A stretch of DNA of 7,766 nucleotides from an uncultured Oscillospiraceae bacterium (GTDB taxonomy: Bacteria > Bacillota > Clostridia > Oscillospirales > Oscillospiraceae). The stretch spans positions 1-7,766 of the forward strand of contig CAKTKB010000066.1 in the NCBI GenBank assembly GCA_934569195.1, in the 5' to 3' direction. Below the pieces are notes generated by a model, which saw nothing but the letters and a program-made list of their open reading frames with translations, had not been told where the DNA came from and did not search any database. Below are positions 1 through 6,107 of the stretch, one piece after another. Within the stretch, counting starts at the first letter, position 1. Every line of letters begins with the position of its first letter. The position numbers and the translations under genes were made by a program.

Positions 1-1082
1 CCATGGGGCTTAACAGCGACGCGGCGCTGGGCTTTATTGCCTTTTCCATCGGCAGCGAGTTCCGCGTGTCCGCCCTGCGGAAGATCGGCCGTCAGGCAAC
101 GGTTATTGCCATTTTTCAGGCCCTGTCTGCGACGGTAATGGTGGATGTGGCGCTGCTCCTGCTGCATCTGTTCCTGGGCGATAAGCTGCCGGTATCTACC
201 TGCATTGTGCTGGGCGCCATTGCAACGGCGACGGCTCCCGCCGCGACTTTGATGGTCGTGAATCAGTATAAGGCAAAGGGCGCACTGACGGATATTCTGC
301 TGCCCATTGTGGCTCTGGACGATGCGGTGGGCCTAATCGTGTTCGCCGTGTCCAACGGTGTGGCCAAGGCGCTCAGCAGCGGCAGCATCAGCCTGGTTTC
401 CGTCCTGGTAAACCCCATTCTGGAGATTGTCATGTCGGTCCTCCTGGGAGCCGGTCTGGGCTGGATTTTCAGCCTTGTAGAGAAATATTTCAATTCCGGC
501 TCCAAACGCCTGAGCCTGGCCGTGGCCTTTGTGATTCTTTCCGCGGGCCTGGCAAAGCTGGAGATTCCGCTGCCGGGCGGAGTAGAGATCGGGTTTTCCG
601 CCCTGCTTGTGTGCATGATGTGCGCTACGATTTTCTGCAACCTTTGCAATTTCTCCGAGGAAATCATGTTCAAGACCGACCGCTGGACGGCGCCTGTATA
701 TGTGCTGTTTTTTGTGCTGTCCGGTGCGGAGCTGGATCTGCGGGTCTTTGCCGACTGGGCGGTTGTGGGAATCGGCCTTGCCTACATCGTCGCCCGCTCC
801 ACGGGAAAGATCGTGGGCGCGTCCGTCAGTGCCCGGATGATGCACTGCCAGAGCAGCATCTGCAAATATTTGGGCATTACGCTTCTGCCCCAGGCCGGTG
901 TTGCCTTGGGAATGTCGGTGACGGTGGCTGCGGAATTTGGCAAGGAAGGGGAAATCATCCGGAATATCGTGCTGTTTTCCGTCCTGATCTATGAGCTGAT
1001 CGGACCGCTGCTGACCAAGATGGCCCTGACGGCGGCAGGTGACATTACGCCCAAGCCGGCGGTCAGCCGGGAAGATCCGTAG
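1..1082 (+). CDS. Cation:proton antiporter, CPA2 (KefB/Nap-like) family, 5'-truncated by the window
   Basis: Integral membrane antiporter that probably exchanges Na+ or K+ for H+ across the cytoplasmic membrane. The reading frame is open from the window edge, and 359 residues are visible from the first in-frame ATG at 3. The protein is almost entirely hydrophobic helices. Two family hallmarks are visible, counting from that Met: the unwound-helix motif ATATAPAAT (about 74-82) and the ALDDA motif with the acidic pair D106/D107 that binds the ion. The first visible segment (about 8-25) resembles the third membrane helix of full-length homologues, so some 50-60 N-terminal residues probably lie upstream and the ATG at 3 is unlikely to be the true start. 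There is no C-terminal TrkA-N/RCK domain; the protein ends in a short polar tail. Substrate ion and gene name cannot be decided from sequence alone. Confidence 0.85.
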   Translation, partial: MGLNSDAALGFIAFSIGSEFRVSALRKIGRQATVIAIFQALSATVMVDVALLLLHLFLGDKLPVSTCIVLGAIATATAPAATLMVVNQYKAKGALTDILLPIVALDDAVGLIVFAVSNGVAKALSSGSISLVSVLVNPILEIVMSVLLGAGLGWIFSLVEKYFNSGSKRLSLAVAFVILSAGLAKLEIPLPGGVEIGFSALLVCMMCATIFCNLCNFSEEIMFKTDRWTAPVYVLFFVLSGAELDLRVFADWAVVGIGLAYIVARSTGKIVGASVSARMMHCQSSICKYLGITLLPQAGVALGMSVTVAAEFGKEGEIIRNIVLFSVLIYELIGPLLTKMALTAAGDITPKPAVSREDP

Positions 1083-1111
1083 GGAACGAGGGGAAAAATC
1101 CCCTAATCCCT
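1081..1111 (+). terminator. Interrupted hairpin after the antiporter gene, possible weak terminator
   Basis: The segments at 1089-1094 and 1099-1104 form a 6-bp stem (AGGGGA/TCCCCT) with an AAAA loop. Outside it AGGGA (1081-1085) pairs with TCCCT (1107-1111) across a small internal loop. Only a short pyrimidine run (ACTTTTCTCCC) follows, not a clean T tract, so termination would be inefficient. The outer arm overlaps the antiporter stop codon and the first base of the next promoter's -35 box. Confidence 0.4.
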
Positions 1112-1138
1112 TGACTTTTCTCCCACCGGTAGTATAAT
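1111..1138 (+). promoter_or_regulatory. Sigma-A promoter for the phosphoribosyltransferase gene
   Basis: TTGACT (1111-1116), a 16-bp spacer and a perfect TATAAT (1133-1138). Transcription would start near 1145, leaving a leader of about 25 nt with the ribosome binding site AAAGGAG (1155-1161) 9 nt before the ATG at 1171. Confidence 0.85.
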
Positions 1139-1170
1139 CAAATCAGATTAGAATAAAGGAGCGATTCTCC

Positions 1171-1725
1171 ATGTATTATCGCATGACCATTGCGGGACTT
1201 GAGCGGGATCTGCCGATCTGCAAGGTCTCTGATGAGCTGTACATCGCGGGGTTTGTTATCTTCGGGGACCCGGAGCTGACGGTGACCTGCGCCCGGGAGC
1301 TGCTGAAGCGCGCGCCGGAGTATGACTACATCCTTACCGCGGAGGCCAAGGGCATTCCTCTGGCCCATGAGATGGCCCGTCAGGCGGGCAATGCCAAGTA
1401 TATCCTGGCCCGCAAGGCGCCTAAGCTGTATATGCGGGACATTTTCGATGTGGCGGTTCATTCCATCACCACCGCGAAGGAGCAGCGGCTGTATCTGGAC
1501 GGGACGGACGCCGCTATGATGAAGGGAAAGAAGATTCTGATCGTTGACGACGTCATTTCCACGGGGGAGAGCCTGTCGGCATTGGAGGCGCTGGTAGAAA
1601 AGGCCGGCGGCGTGATTGCCGGGCGCATGGCCATCCTGGCGGAAGGTGACGCGCAGGACCGGGACGATCTGATTTACCTGGAGAAGCTGCCCCTCTTCCA
1701 TCCGGACGGGACGGTTATGGCCTGA
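1171..1725 (+). CDS. Phosphoribosyltransferase family protein, adenine/xanthine PRTase-like
   Basis: Type I phosphoribosyltransferase of 184 residues, expected in the cytoplasm, joining a purine-like base to PRPP (or reversing this) in nucleotide salvage. The PRPP-binding loop is unmistakable: ILIVDDVISTGES at about 122-134, with the adjacent DD pair and TGES. EAKGIP (58-63) matches the pyrophosphate-binding loop of adenine and xanthine phosphoribosyltransferases. The size fits those families (about 170-190 residues). The start is set by AAAGGAG 9 nt upstream. It has its own promoter and a strong terminator, so it is monocistronic. The base specificity cannot be read from the sequence: the hood region differs from classical apt as I remember it, so I leave the symbol blank. 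It could also be a divergent member with another substrate. Confidence 0.85.
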   Translation: MYYRMTIAGLERDLPICKVSDELYIAGFVIFGDPELTVTCARELLKRAPEYDYILTAEAKGIPLAHEMARQAGNAKYILARKAPKLYMRDIFDVAVHSITTAKEQRLYLDGTDAAMMKGKKILIVDDVISTGESLSALEALVEKAGGVIAGRMAILAEGDAQDRDDLIYLEKLPLFHPDGTVMA

Positions 1726-1739
1726 TACCTGTGTGCATT

Positions 1740-1783
1740 CTCCCACCGCGTGACTTTGGCTGCGCGGTGGGAGTTATTTTTTG
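1740..1783 (+). terminator. Strong intrinsic terminator of the phosphoribosyltransferase gene
   Basis: CTCCCACCGCG (1740-1750) pairs perfectly with CGCGGTGGGAG (1763-1773): an 11-bp GC-rich stem with a 12-nt loop, followed by TTATTTTTTG (1774-1783). It lies 15 bp after the stop codon. Confidence 0.93.
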
Positions 1784-1799
1784 TACGCGGCGGGGAAAG

Positions 1800-1805
1800 T
1801 ATATT
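1800..1805 (+). promoter_or_regulatory. Possible -10 box for the SGNH/HD gene pair
   Basis: TATATT at 1800-1805 is the only reasonable -10 hexamer between the upstream terminator and the ATG at 1837. No convincing -35 box lies at the right distance; the region there is the terminator T tract. Some promoter is expected because the preceding terminator is strong, but this assignment is tentative. Confidence 0.3.
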
Positions 1806-1836
1806 AGGCGGACAGCTGGAAAGGTAGGGAATACGT

Positions 1837-2469
1837 ATGAAAACCATTTTGTTTCAGGGAGACTCCATAACGGATGCAGGCCGCGACCGCGCAAATCCGG
1901 AGAGCCTGGGCTTTGGGTACCCGCTTATGGCGGGGGCCAGACTGAACCTCACATACCCCGGAGCCTACCGGGTGTGGAACCGGGGTGTAAGCGGGGACCG
2001 GAGTGTGGACCTTTTTGCCCGGATCAAGGCGGATATTCTGAATTTGCAGCCGGATTATCTGAGCATCCTGATCGGCGTGAATGACGTATGGCATGAGCTG
2101 GAGGCGAGCAATGGCGTAAGTGCGTCAAAGTTCCGCTGCATTTATACCATGCTCCTGGAAGAAATCCGGCAGACGCTGCCCCAGACCAGAGTGATGCTTT
2201 TGGAGCCGTTTGTCCTGCGGGGCTTCGGGACGGAAAGGTATTACAAGGTGTTCCGGCAGGAGGTGGAGGCGCGGGCGGCCATTGTTTCGGAGCTTGCCCG
2301 GAAATACGGCCTGCCGCTGATTCCCCTGCAGGCGGAGCTGGACAGATTGGAGCAGACAGCCCCGGAGGGGTGGTGGCTGGCAGACGGGGTACATCCTACG
2401 CCGGCTTTCCACCAGTTGATTGCCGACCGATGGCTGGAGACCTTTGAAGAAATGGAGGAGCATCTATGA
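1837..2469 (+). CDS. SGNH/GDSL-type hydrolase, cytoplasmic
   Basis: Serine esterase/lipase-like hydrolase of 210 residues that would remove acyl or acetyl groups from an unknown substrate. The SGNH blocks are all present in order: FQGDSITDAG with nucleophile S10 (block I), NRGVSGDR with G53 (block II), ILIGVNDVW with N82 (block III), and DGVHP with D183 and H186 (block V). No signal peptide or membrane helix is visible, unlike secreted esterases of this fold. A purine-rich AAGGTAGGGA at 1821-1830 serves as ribosome binding site. Its stop overlaps the start of the next gene (ATGA, 2466-2469), so the two are probably translationally coupled and co-transcribed. The family is broad and the true substrate is unknown. 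Confidence 0.9.
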   Translation: MKTILFQGDSITDAGRDRANPESLGFGYPLMAGARLNLTYPGAYRVWNRGVSGDRSVDLFARIKADILNLQPDYLSILIGVNDVWHELEASNGVSASKFRCIYTMLLEEIRQTLPQTRVMLLEPFVLRGFGTERYYKVFRQEVEARAAIVSELARKYGLPLIPLQAELDRLEQTAPEGWWLADGVHPTPAFHQLIADRWLETFEEMEEHL

Positions 2470-3059
2470 AGCCGGAAGAACTGCTTTCGATTCTCTCCGT
2501 GGCGGAGCGACTCAAATGTGCCACGCGTCATTGCGACACCTCCACCGGCAGGCGGGAGAGTGTGGCGGAGCACTCCTGGCGGGCGGCGCTGATGGCAATG
2601 CTGATCGCACCGGAGTTTCCTCAGGCGGATATGGACCGGGTGATCCGTATGTGCCTGATTCATGACCTGGGGGAGGCGTTTACGGGAGATATTCCCACGT
2701 TTGATAAGACGAAAACCCAGGAGGAGCAGGAGGATACGCTGCTTGCACAGTGGGTGGACAGCTTCCCGGAGCCGACCCGGGGGGAATTCCGGGAGCTTCT
2801 GGCGGAAATTGCTGCGCTGCAGACGACGGAGGCGCGGATATACAAGGCAATCGACCGCATGGAGGCGGTCATTCAGCATAACGAGGCGGATATACGCTCC
2901 TGGATTCCGCTGGAATATGAGCTTCAGCTGACCTACGGTCAGGAGAATGCGGCCTTTTCGCCGTACCTGCTTCGTCTGCGGGAGGCGATCCGCGCAGTCA
3001 GCATGGAGAAAATAAAAGCAGCCGGTGCGTGTGTGCCGCCGGCTCCGGTTTCTCCCTGA
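2466..3059 (+). CDS. HD-domain protein, YfbR-like 5'-deoxynucleotidase
   Basis: Metal-dependent phosphohydrolase of 197 residues, likely removing the phosphate from nucleoside 5'-monophosphates. The HD metal site is complete: H36 (in ESVAEHSW), the H66-D67 pair (in CLIHDLGEAFTGD) and D130 (in KAIDRMEAV). E70 follows the HD pair as in YfbR-type enzymes. The segment LKCATRHCDT (16-25) resembles the N-terminal substrate-binding stretch of YfbR: the arginine is kept as R21, but the following tryptophan of the E. coli protein is replaced by H22, so selectivity for deoxynucleotides is uncertain. The first codon overlaps the stop of the SGNH hydrolase, indicating coupling. The last 10-12 residues (ACVPPAPVSP) look poorly conserved and are encoded by a hairpin-forming stretch. 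Exact substrate is inferred only from family. Confidence 0.85.
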   Translation: MKPEELLSILSVAERLKCATRHCDTSTGRRESVAEHSWRAALMAMLIAPEFPQADMDRVIRMCLIHDLGEAFTGDIPTFDKTKTQEEQEDTLLAQWVDSFPEPTRGEFRELLAEIAALQTTEARIYKAIDRMEAVIQHNEADIRSWIPLEYELQLTYGQENAAFSPYLLRLREAIRAVSMEKIKAAGACVPPAPVSP

Positions 3060-3075
3060 CGAGGGGCAGGGGGAA
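3050..3075 (+). terminator. Weak terminator-like hairpin at the end of the HD gene
   Basis: TTCTCCCTG (3050-3058) can pair with CAGGGGGAA (3067-3075) through 9 pairs including one G-T, with an 8-nt loop; the stop codon lies inside. No real T tract follows (TGTTCAC). A second small stem, AGCCGG (3020-3025) with CCGGCT (3039-3044), lies just upstream. Termination here is plausible but not well supported. Confidence 0.3.
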
Positions 3076-3092
3076 TGTTCACAATTCCGTTA

Positions 3093-3121
3093 TGGACAAT
3101 TCCGCTTTTCCCTGGTAAAAT
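3093..3121 (+). promoter_or_regulatory. Extended -10 sigma-A promoter for the rhomboid-like gene
   Basis: TGGACA (3093-3098), a 17-bp spacer and TAAAAT (3116-3121), with TGG immediately before the -10 box giving an extended -10 element. Transcription would start near 3128, about 50 nt before the ATG at 3178. A 9-bp direct repeat ACAATTCCG (3081-3089 and 3096-3104) overlaps the -35 region. Confidence 0.7.
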
Positions 3122-3177
3122 AAGGTCTGAAAACCCCTGCGGGAGGAGATACTGCCGTAGGATAGGAGTTGAATTCC

Positions 3178-4044
3178 ATGAAAAAACTACGTAAGGGCTT
3201 TGAGCGCTTTTGCTATCGCAACCGCAGCAAGGGCATTCCAAACCTGATGCTGTATCTGAGCCTGGGAAGCGCTTTGGTTTATCTGTTTTCCCTAATTGCC
3301 AACACGACGGTTCTGTATGATGTGCTTTGTTTTGACCGCAACGCCATTCTGCACGGCCAGGTGTGGCGGCTCATCAGCTATCCGCTTACCTATAACGCCG
3401 GAGGGATTTTTTTCACACTGATCGGCCTTTTGTGCTATTATTCTCTGGGCCGGGCGATGGAGCATATTTGGGGAACGCTGAAGTTTAACCTGTTTTATCT
3501 GTCCGGCGTGGTGCTGATGGATATTTATTGCATGATCTTCGGCTGCTATGCCAGCGTGAGCTACCTGAATATGAGCCTGTTTTTGGGGTATGCCACGCTG
3601 TATCCCCAGGCGCAGTTCCTGATTCTGTTTATCATCCCCATTCGCGCCTGGGTGCTGGCGTTGTTGGATCTGGTGATCGTGCTGTTGGGCGTGATTCAAA
3701 GCTCGTTCCCGTATAACCTGTTCCCTGTGATTGCCCTGGCGAACTATTTCCTGTTCTTCGGGAAGGACGTGCTGAATGTTATTCCGCAGACTTGGCGGAT
3801 CAACGTCCGCAGGCTGTTTCGGAAGGGAAAGCGCACCGGGAAGGGAAAGACGATTCCGTTCCCGGCGGCCGGCTCCTATGAGGCTGAGCAGACTACGCCC
3901 AAGGCCCCCTACACGCACAAGTGTACGGTATGCGGGCGGACGGATGTGACCAACCCGGAGTTGGAGTTCCGCTACTGTTCGCGCTGCAAGGGCTTTTATT
4001 GCTACTGCCAGGACCATATCAACAACCACGTGCATATTCAGTAA
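3178..4044 (+). CDS. Rhomboid-fold membrane protein without protease dyad, with C-terminal Cys/His-rich zinc-ribbon-like tail
   Basis: Polytopic membrane protein of 288 residues with several hydrophobic helices between about 20 and 200. The rhomboid/derlin signature is visible: GQVWRLISYPLT (W63-R64) at the loop after the first helix, and GRAMEHIWGTLKFNLFYLSG further on. The active-site region is not that of a protease: where rhomboids have GxSG it reads YLNMSLFLGYA (129-139), and the late helix that should supply the catalytic His reads ALANYFLFFGK (186-196), without His. It is therefore probably a non-proteolytic relative (derlin/pseudorhomboid-like). A basic linker (about 210-225) leads to CTVC (C249, C252), CSRC (C267, C270), then C275, C277, H280, H284 and H286, likely a cytoplasmic metal-binding module. 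The start is ATG 3178, with ATAGGAG (3162-3168) 9 nt upstream; an in-frame TTG at 3169 sits too close to that site. Monocistronic. Function unknown. Confidence 0.85.
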   Translation: MKKLRKGFERFCYRNRSKGIPNLMLYLSLGSALVYLFSLIANTTVLYDVLCFDRNAILHGQVWRLISYPLTYNAGGIFFTLIGLLCYYSLGRAMEHIWGTLKFNLFYLSGVVLMDIYCMIFGCYASVSYLNMSLFLGYATLYPQAQFLILFIIPIRAWVLALLDLVIVLLGVIQSSFPYNLFPVIALANYFLFFGKDVLNVIPQTWRINVRRLFRKGKRTGKGKTIPFPAAGSYEAEQTTPKAPYTHKCTVCGRTDVTNPELEFRYCSRCKGFYCYCQDHINNHVHIQ

Positions 4045-4056
4045 GCTATCCATGAT

Positions 4057-4099
4057 AAGCCCCCAATACCGGCGGCGAACTGCCTGGTATTGGGGGCTT
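4057..4099. terminator. Long hairpin between convergent genes, probable bidirectional terminator
   Basis: AAGCCCCCAATACC (4057-4070) pairs perfectly over 14 bp with GGTATTGGGGGCTT (4086-4099), with a 15-nt loop. It lies 12 bp past the rhomboid-like stop and 34 bp past the end of the converging minus-strand gene. The T runs on either side are short (CTTT on +, CTTATC on -), but the stem is long and the position fits termination from both directions. Confidence 0.85.
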
Positions 4100-4133
4100 T
4101 GCTATGAAATGCGGTTACGATTTTGACACTTGC

Positions 4134-5339
4134 TCAGAGAATATAGGAGGCGGCGTTTACCGTCGTATAGTCGGAGGAACTGCCCGAATCATCGCCTCCG
4201 CCAACAATGCGGACGACATCCTCGCAGACCTCCTGCAAGGCCATTTCCTGGTCGGGGGTGCAGCAGACGACCTTAGCGCAGTCCCGGATGATCAGACGGC
4301 TGCGAATCAGCTCCGGAGTCACATCCTCATCCAGCGTCACTTTTGCGCAGTCCGTCACGCAAACGCCGTCGCTGTTGTCCTGGAGGAGTCTGGAGGAAAT
4401 GCGGACGTGCATCTTGTCGCTGAGACACTTCCCCGAGAATGCCTTTTGCAGGGAGGAATCCTTACTTTCCACGTCGCCGGAAATCTCGGGCGCCTTGGAG
4501 AAGAACAGCTCCTCCAGCTCGGAAGGAAGCTCCACATCGCCCAGAACCTTCAAATATTCCAGCTGCTCCAGCAGGGGCGCGGCATCCTCCGGGATGCTCA
4601 GGTCTCCGACAATGCAGAGACGGGTACCGTAGCGCCGCAGAAGCGTGCGGTTGAGATCGGCGTCGTCCAGAACCACGGCGGTGCCGTCCGGCACGATCTG
4701 TACATCTGCCTGATCGTCCAGCAGCGGGGTCAGCGCTTCGACCTTGGAGGCGGCAATCAGAAATTCCGGCGCGGAGAAGGAGGCGCCCTTGTCGGCCAGT
4801 GCCGTGGGGTCCAGGGCCGGATCCACGAAAATCATGCGCTTCTGGGACCAGTAGAGGGAATTCTTGGCCCGCAGTGCAAAATTGCGGTCAATGACAGCGG
4901 TCCGCTTGAGGACGATTGCTTCGTCCGGGTAGCAGGCGGTGTTTCCGTTTACCGTCAGCCCGGGAATTGCGCTGCTCAGGCTCTTCGGATAGGTTGCAGT
5001 GCCGTTTACCAAAATTCCTACATACTGGGACAGTGCCTTTTGGGAATCCGGGCCGATTTCCAGACTGCCGTTTACGATCAGGTACTGCCGGTCGGCAGGC
5101 GCGTCGCTGCTTGTGATGGAAGCCTTACCGTTTACGACGGACAGTTTCACATCGTCGTCCATATCCAGGATGGACGCGCAGTCCAGATCTGCACCGTACT
5201 GGTTCAGCATGGCCCGGCTGGCCGCATTGGTGGCCAGGGCGGCCGCATGAATACGGATTTTGTCGTAGGCTGCCAGCGTGCTCTCCTGCACTTTTCTTGC
5301 ATCGCAGATTGCACAGTTTACCATAAGATCCTTTGCCAT
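4134..5339 (-). CDS. Uncharacterised 401-residue repetitive, probably solenoid protein, putative output gene of the adjacent ECF sigma factor
   Basis: I do not recognise this family. No signal peptide or membrane helix is seen, so it is probably cytoplasmic. Short beta-strand-like segments recur about every 20 residues. The clearest are centred on VNG: VVNG (68-71), IVNG (88-91), LVNG (110-113) and TVNG (129-132). Weaker echoes follow: FVDP (171-174), IVPDG (215-219), IVGDLSIP (243-250), VLGDVELP (265-272). This suggests a beta-solenoid or bactofilin-like stack. Near the C-terminus DCAKV occurs twice (330-334 and 353-357) with several cysteines (327, 331, 354, 359, 360, 372). It ends in a GGGDDSGSSSD linker and a hydrophobic tail, YTTVNAASYIL. 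The start at 5339 is set by GAAAGGAT (5355-5348) 8 nt upstream. An ECF-type promoter matching that of the sigma gene lies just upstream. A role in stress- or envelope-linked assembly is inference only. Confidence 0.8.
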   Translation of the reverse strand: MAKDLMVNCAICDARKVQESTLAAYDKIRIHAAALATNAASRAMLNQYGADLDCASILDMDDDVKLSVVNGKASITSSDAPADRQYLIVNGSLEIGPDSQKALSQYVGILVNGTATYPKSLSSAIPGLTVNGNTACYPDEAIVLKRTAVIDRNFALRAKNSLYWSQKRMIFVDPALDPTALADKGASFSAPEFLIAASKVEALTPLLDDQADVQIVPDGTAVVLDDADLNRTLLRRYGTRLCIVGDLSIPEDAAPLLEQLEYLKVLGDVELPSELEELFFSKAPEISGDVESKDSSLQKAFSGKCLSDKMHVRISSRLLQDNSDGVCVTDCAKVTLDEDVTPELIRSRLIIRDCAKVVCCTPDQEMALQEVCEDVVRIVGGGDDSGSSSDYTTVNAASYIL

Positions 5340-5385
5340 AATGATTCATCCTTTCTTTGCGCCCTGCTCACGGGTGCTTTCACTG

Positions 5386-5418
5386 TAGATAACGAATTTG
5401 AGAACGAAAATGCTGCAT
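5386..5418 (-). promoter_or_regulatory. ECF-type promoter P3, upstream of the 401-residue protein
   Basis: On the minus strand: -35-like ATGCAGC (5418-5412), a 17-bp spacer, then -10-like CGTTATCTA (5394-5386). It begins 7 bp after the sigma gene's stop codon and would start RNA near 5380, about 40 nt before the ATG. Twelve bases around the -10 (5397-5386) are identical to P2. Confidence 0.72.
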
Positions 5419-5424
5419 GGGATT

Positions 5425-5892
5425 TCAGATTTTTTCCGCCAGGTATTGCCGCAGAATCTTTTTGCTGCGAGATAGCTTGGAGCGGATGGTTCCGGCCGGC
5501 AGGCAGAACATATCTGCCAGCTCCTGCGCGGTATATCCTTCCAGGTATCGCAGCCGAAACAGTGTCTGGTCCGGCTGGGGAAGCCGTTGCAGCAGAAGGG
5601 TATTTTCCAATGCCGCAAAGCCCGGTTCCTCTGTTCCCTCAGCCAGTAGAGGCTCGCTGGAATCCGACTCCAGCGTATCCCGGCGGAAATGGTCAATCAT
5701 CCGGTTTTTCAGTGTCCGGTAGAGCCAGGCTCTGCGCTGATGAGGTCCGAGGGATGCCAGGACATCGGCGTTTTGCAGGGCCTTCAGAAAGACGTCCTGG
5801 ACAAAATCCTCTGCCTGCTCTGCGTCGTGGCAGGATGCGGCAGCGTAGCGAAGCAGTTCCGGGTAGTAGGTTTTGTATAGCGCTTCCCACAT
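5425..5892 (-). CDS. ECF-family RNA polymerase sigma factor
   Basis: Extracytoplasmic-function (group IV sigma-70) factor of 155 residues that redirects RNA polymerase to a special promoter set. Region 2 spans about 4-71: the core-binding helix carries DAEQAEDFVQDVFLKAL (23-39), and AWLYRTLKNRMIDHFRR (55-71) is the -10 recognition part. A short acidic linker (74-96) leads to region 4 (about 97-150), whose helix-turn-helix reads YTAQELADMFCLPAGTIRSKLSRSKK and should contact the -35 box. The length fits minimal ECF factors. The start at 5892 is set by AAAGGAGGG (5912-5904) about 11 nt upstream. It lacks a recognisable neighbouring anti-sigma gene, which is unusual for Firmicute ECF factors. A promoter-like motif of ECF type precedes it and is shared with both flanking minus-strand ORFs, so autoregulation is likely. 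Confidence 0.93.
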   Translation of the reverse strand: MWEALYKTYYPELLRYAAASCHDAEQAEDFVQDVFLKALQNADVLASLGPHQRRAWLYRTLKNRMIDHFRRDTLESDSSEPLLAEGTEEPGFAALENTLLLQRLPQPDQTLFRLRYLEGYTAQELADMFCLPAGTIRSKLSRSKKILRQYLAEKI

Positions 5893-5916
5893 TGGGACGG
5901 AGTCCCTCCTTTCTGC

Positions 5917-6063
5917 TTAGATAACGAATCGGGAGAAGGATTCGTTGCATCCAAGAAAAATTTCTCCCGCAGCGGGGAGGCATTGCGACCGGCGGCCCGC
6001 GGCGGACCAGGTGACTCTGGGGATAGCCGGCAGCAGCTGGAACAATTTTTTGATGGCGTTCAT
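5917..6063 (-). CDS. Candidate 48-residue small protein between ttcA and the sigma-factor gene
   Basis: Not recognised. The ORF starts MNAIKKLFQLLPAIPR, with a short amphipathic, positively charged N-terminus, has two cysteines (28 and 39) and ends in SRFVI. No signal peptide or clear membrane helix. Support for it being real is positional: an ECF-type promoter (P1) sits at the same distance as for the sigma gene, and GAGGGG (6079-6074) lies 10 nt before the ATG at 6063. It fills the gap between P1 and P2, and its stop falls inside P2. An in-frame extension up to 6120 would start inside the -35 box of P1 and is unlikely. It could be a regulator of the sigma factor, a leader peptide, or not translated at all. 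Confidence 0.45.
   Translation of the reverse strand: MNAIKKLFQLLPAIPRVTWSAAGRRSQCLPAAGEIFLGCNESFSRFVI
5918..5950 (-). promoter_or_regulatory. ECF-type promoter P2, upstream of the sigma-factor gene
   Basis: On the minus strand: -35-like ATGCAAC (5950-5944), a 17-bp spacer, then -10-like CGTTATCTA (5926-5918). RNA would start near 5911, about 20 nt before the sigma ATG, leaving room for just its ribosome binding site. The motif overlaps the last codons of the 48-codon candidate ORF. Confidence 0.75.
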
Positions 6064-6071
6064 TTGAAATA

Positions 6072-6107
6072 CACCCCTCTTTCTGCATGGAAAACGAAAG
6101 AGGGGTG
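6072..6107 (-). terminator. Perfect 12-bp inverted repeat behind ttcA, candidate terminator overlapping an ECF promoter
   Basis: CACCCCTCTTTC (6072-6083) and GAAAGAGGGGTG (6096-6107) are perfect inverted repeats around a 12-nt loop. It begins 12 bp after the ttcA stop codon on the minus strand and could end ttcA transcription, although only TATTTC follows as a weak T run. The arm nearer ttcA lies in the spacer and first base of P1's -10 box; the other covers the expected start site and the small ORF's ribosome binding site. Confidence 0.55.

Noticed and set aside
3169..3177. TTG start three codons upstream for the rhomboid-like protein
   Set aside because: The AGGAG ribosome binding site directly abuts it, leaving no spacing, whereas the ATG at 3178 sits 9 nt away.
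3292..4053. A 253-codon minus-strand frame opposite the rhomboid-like gene
   Set aside because: Q/H-rich shadow composition without any domain; the + strand has the promoter, ribosome binding site and recognisable fold.
4104..5924. A 606-codon open frame on the + strand, antisense to the 401-residue gene and the sigma gene
   Set aside because: It is the longest open frame in the window, but the opposite strand encodes an unmistakable sigma factor. The + frame is biased to Q, H and G typical of a shadow, has no ribosome binding site, and its ATG follows the terminator stem.
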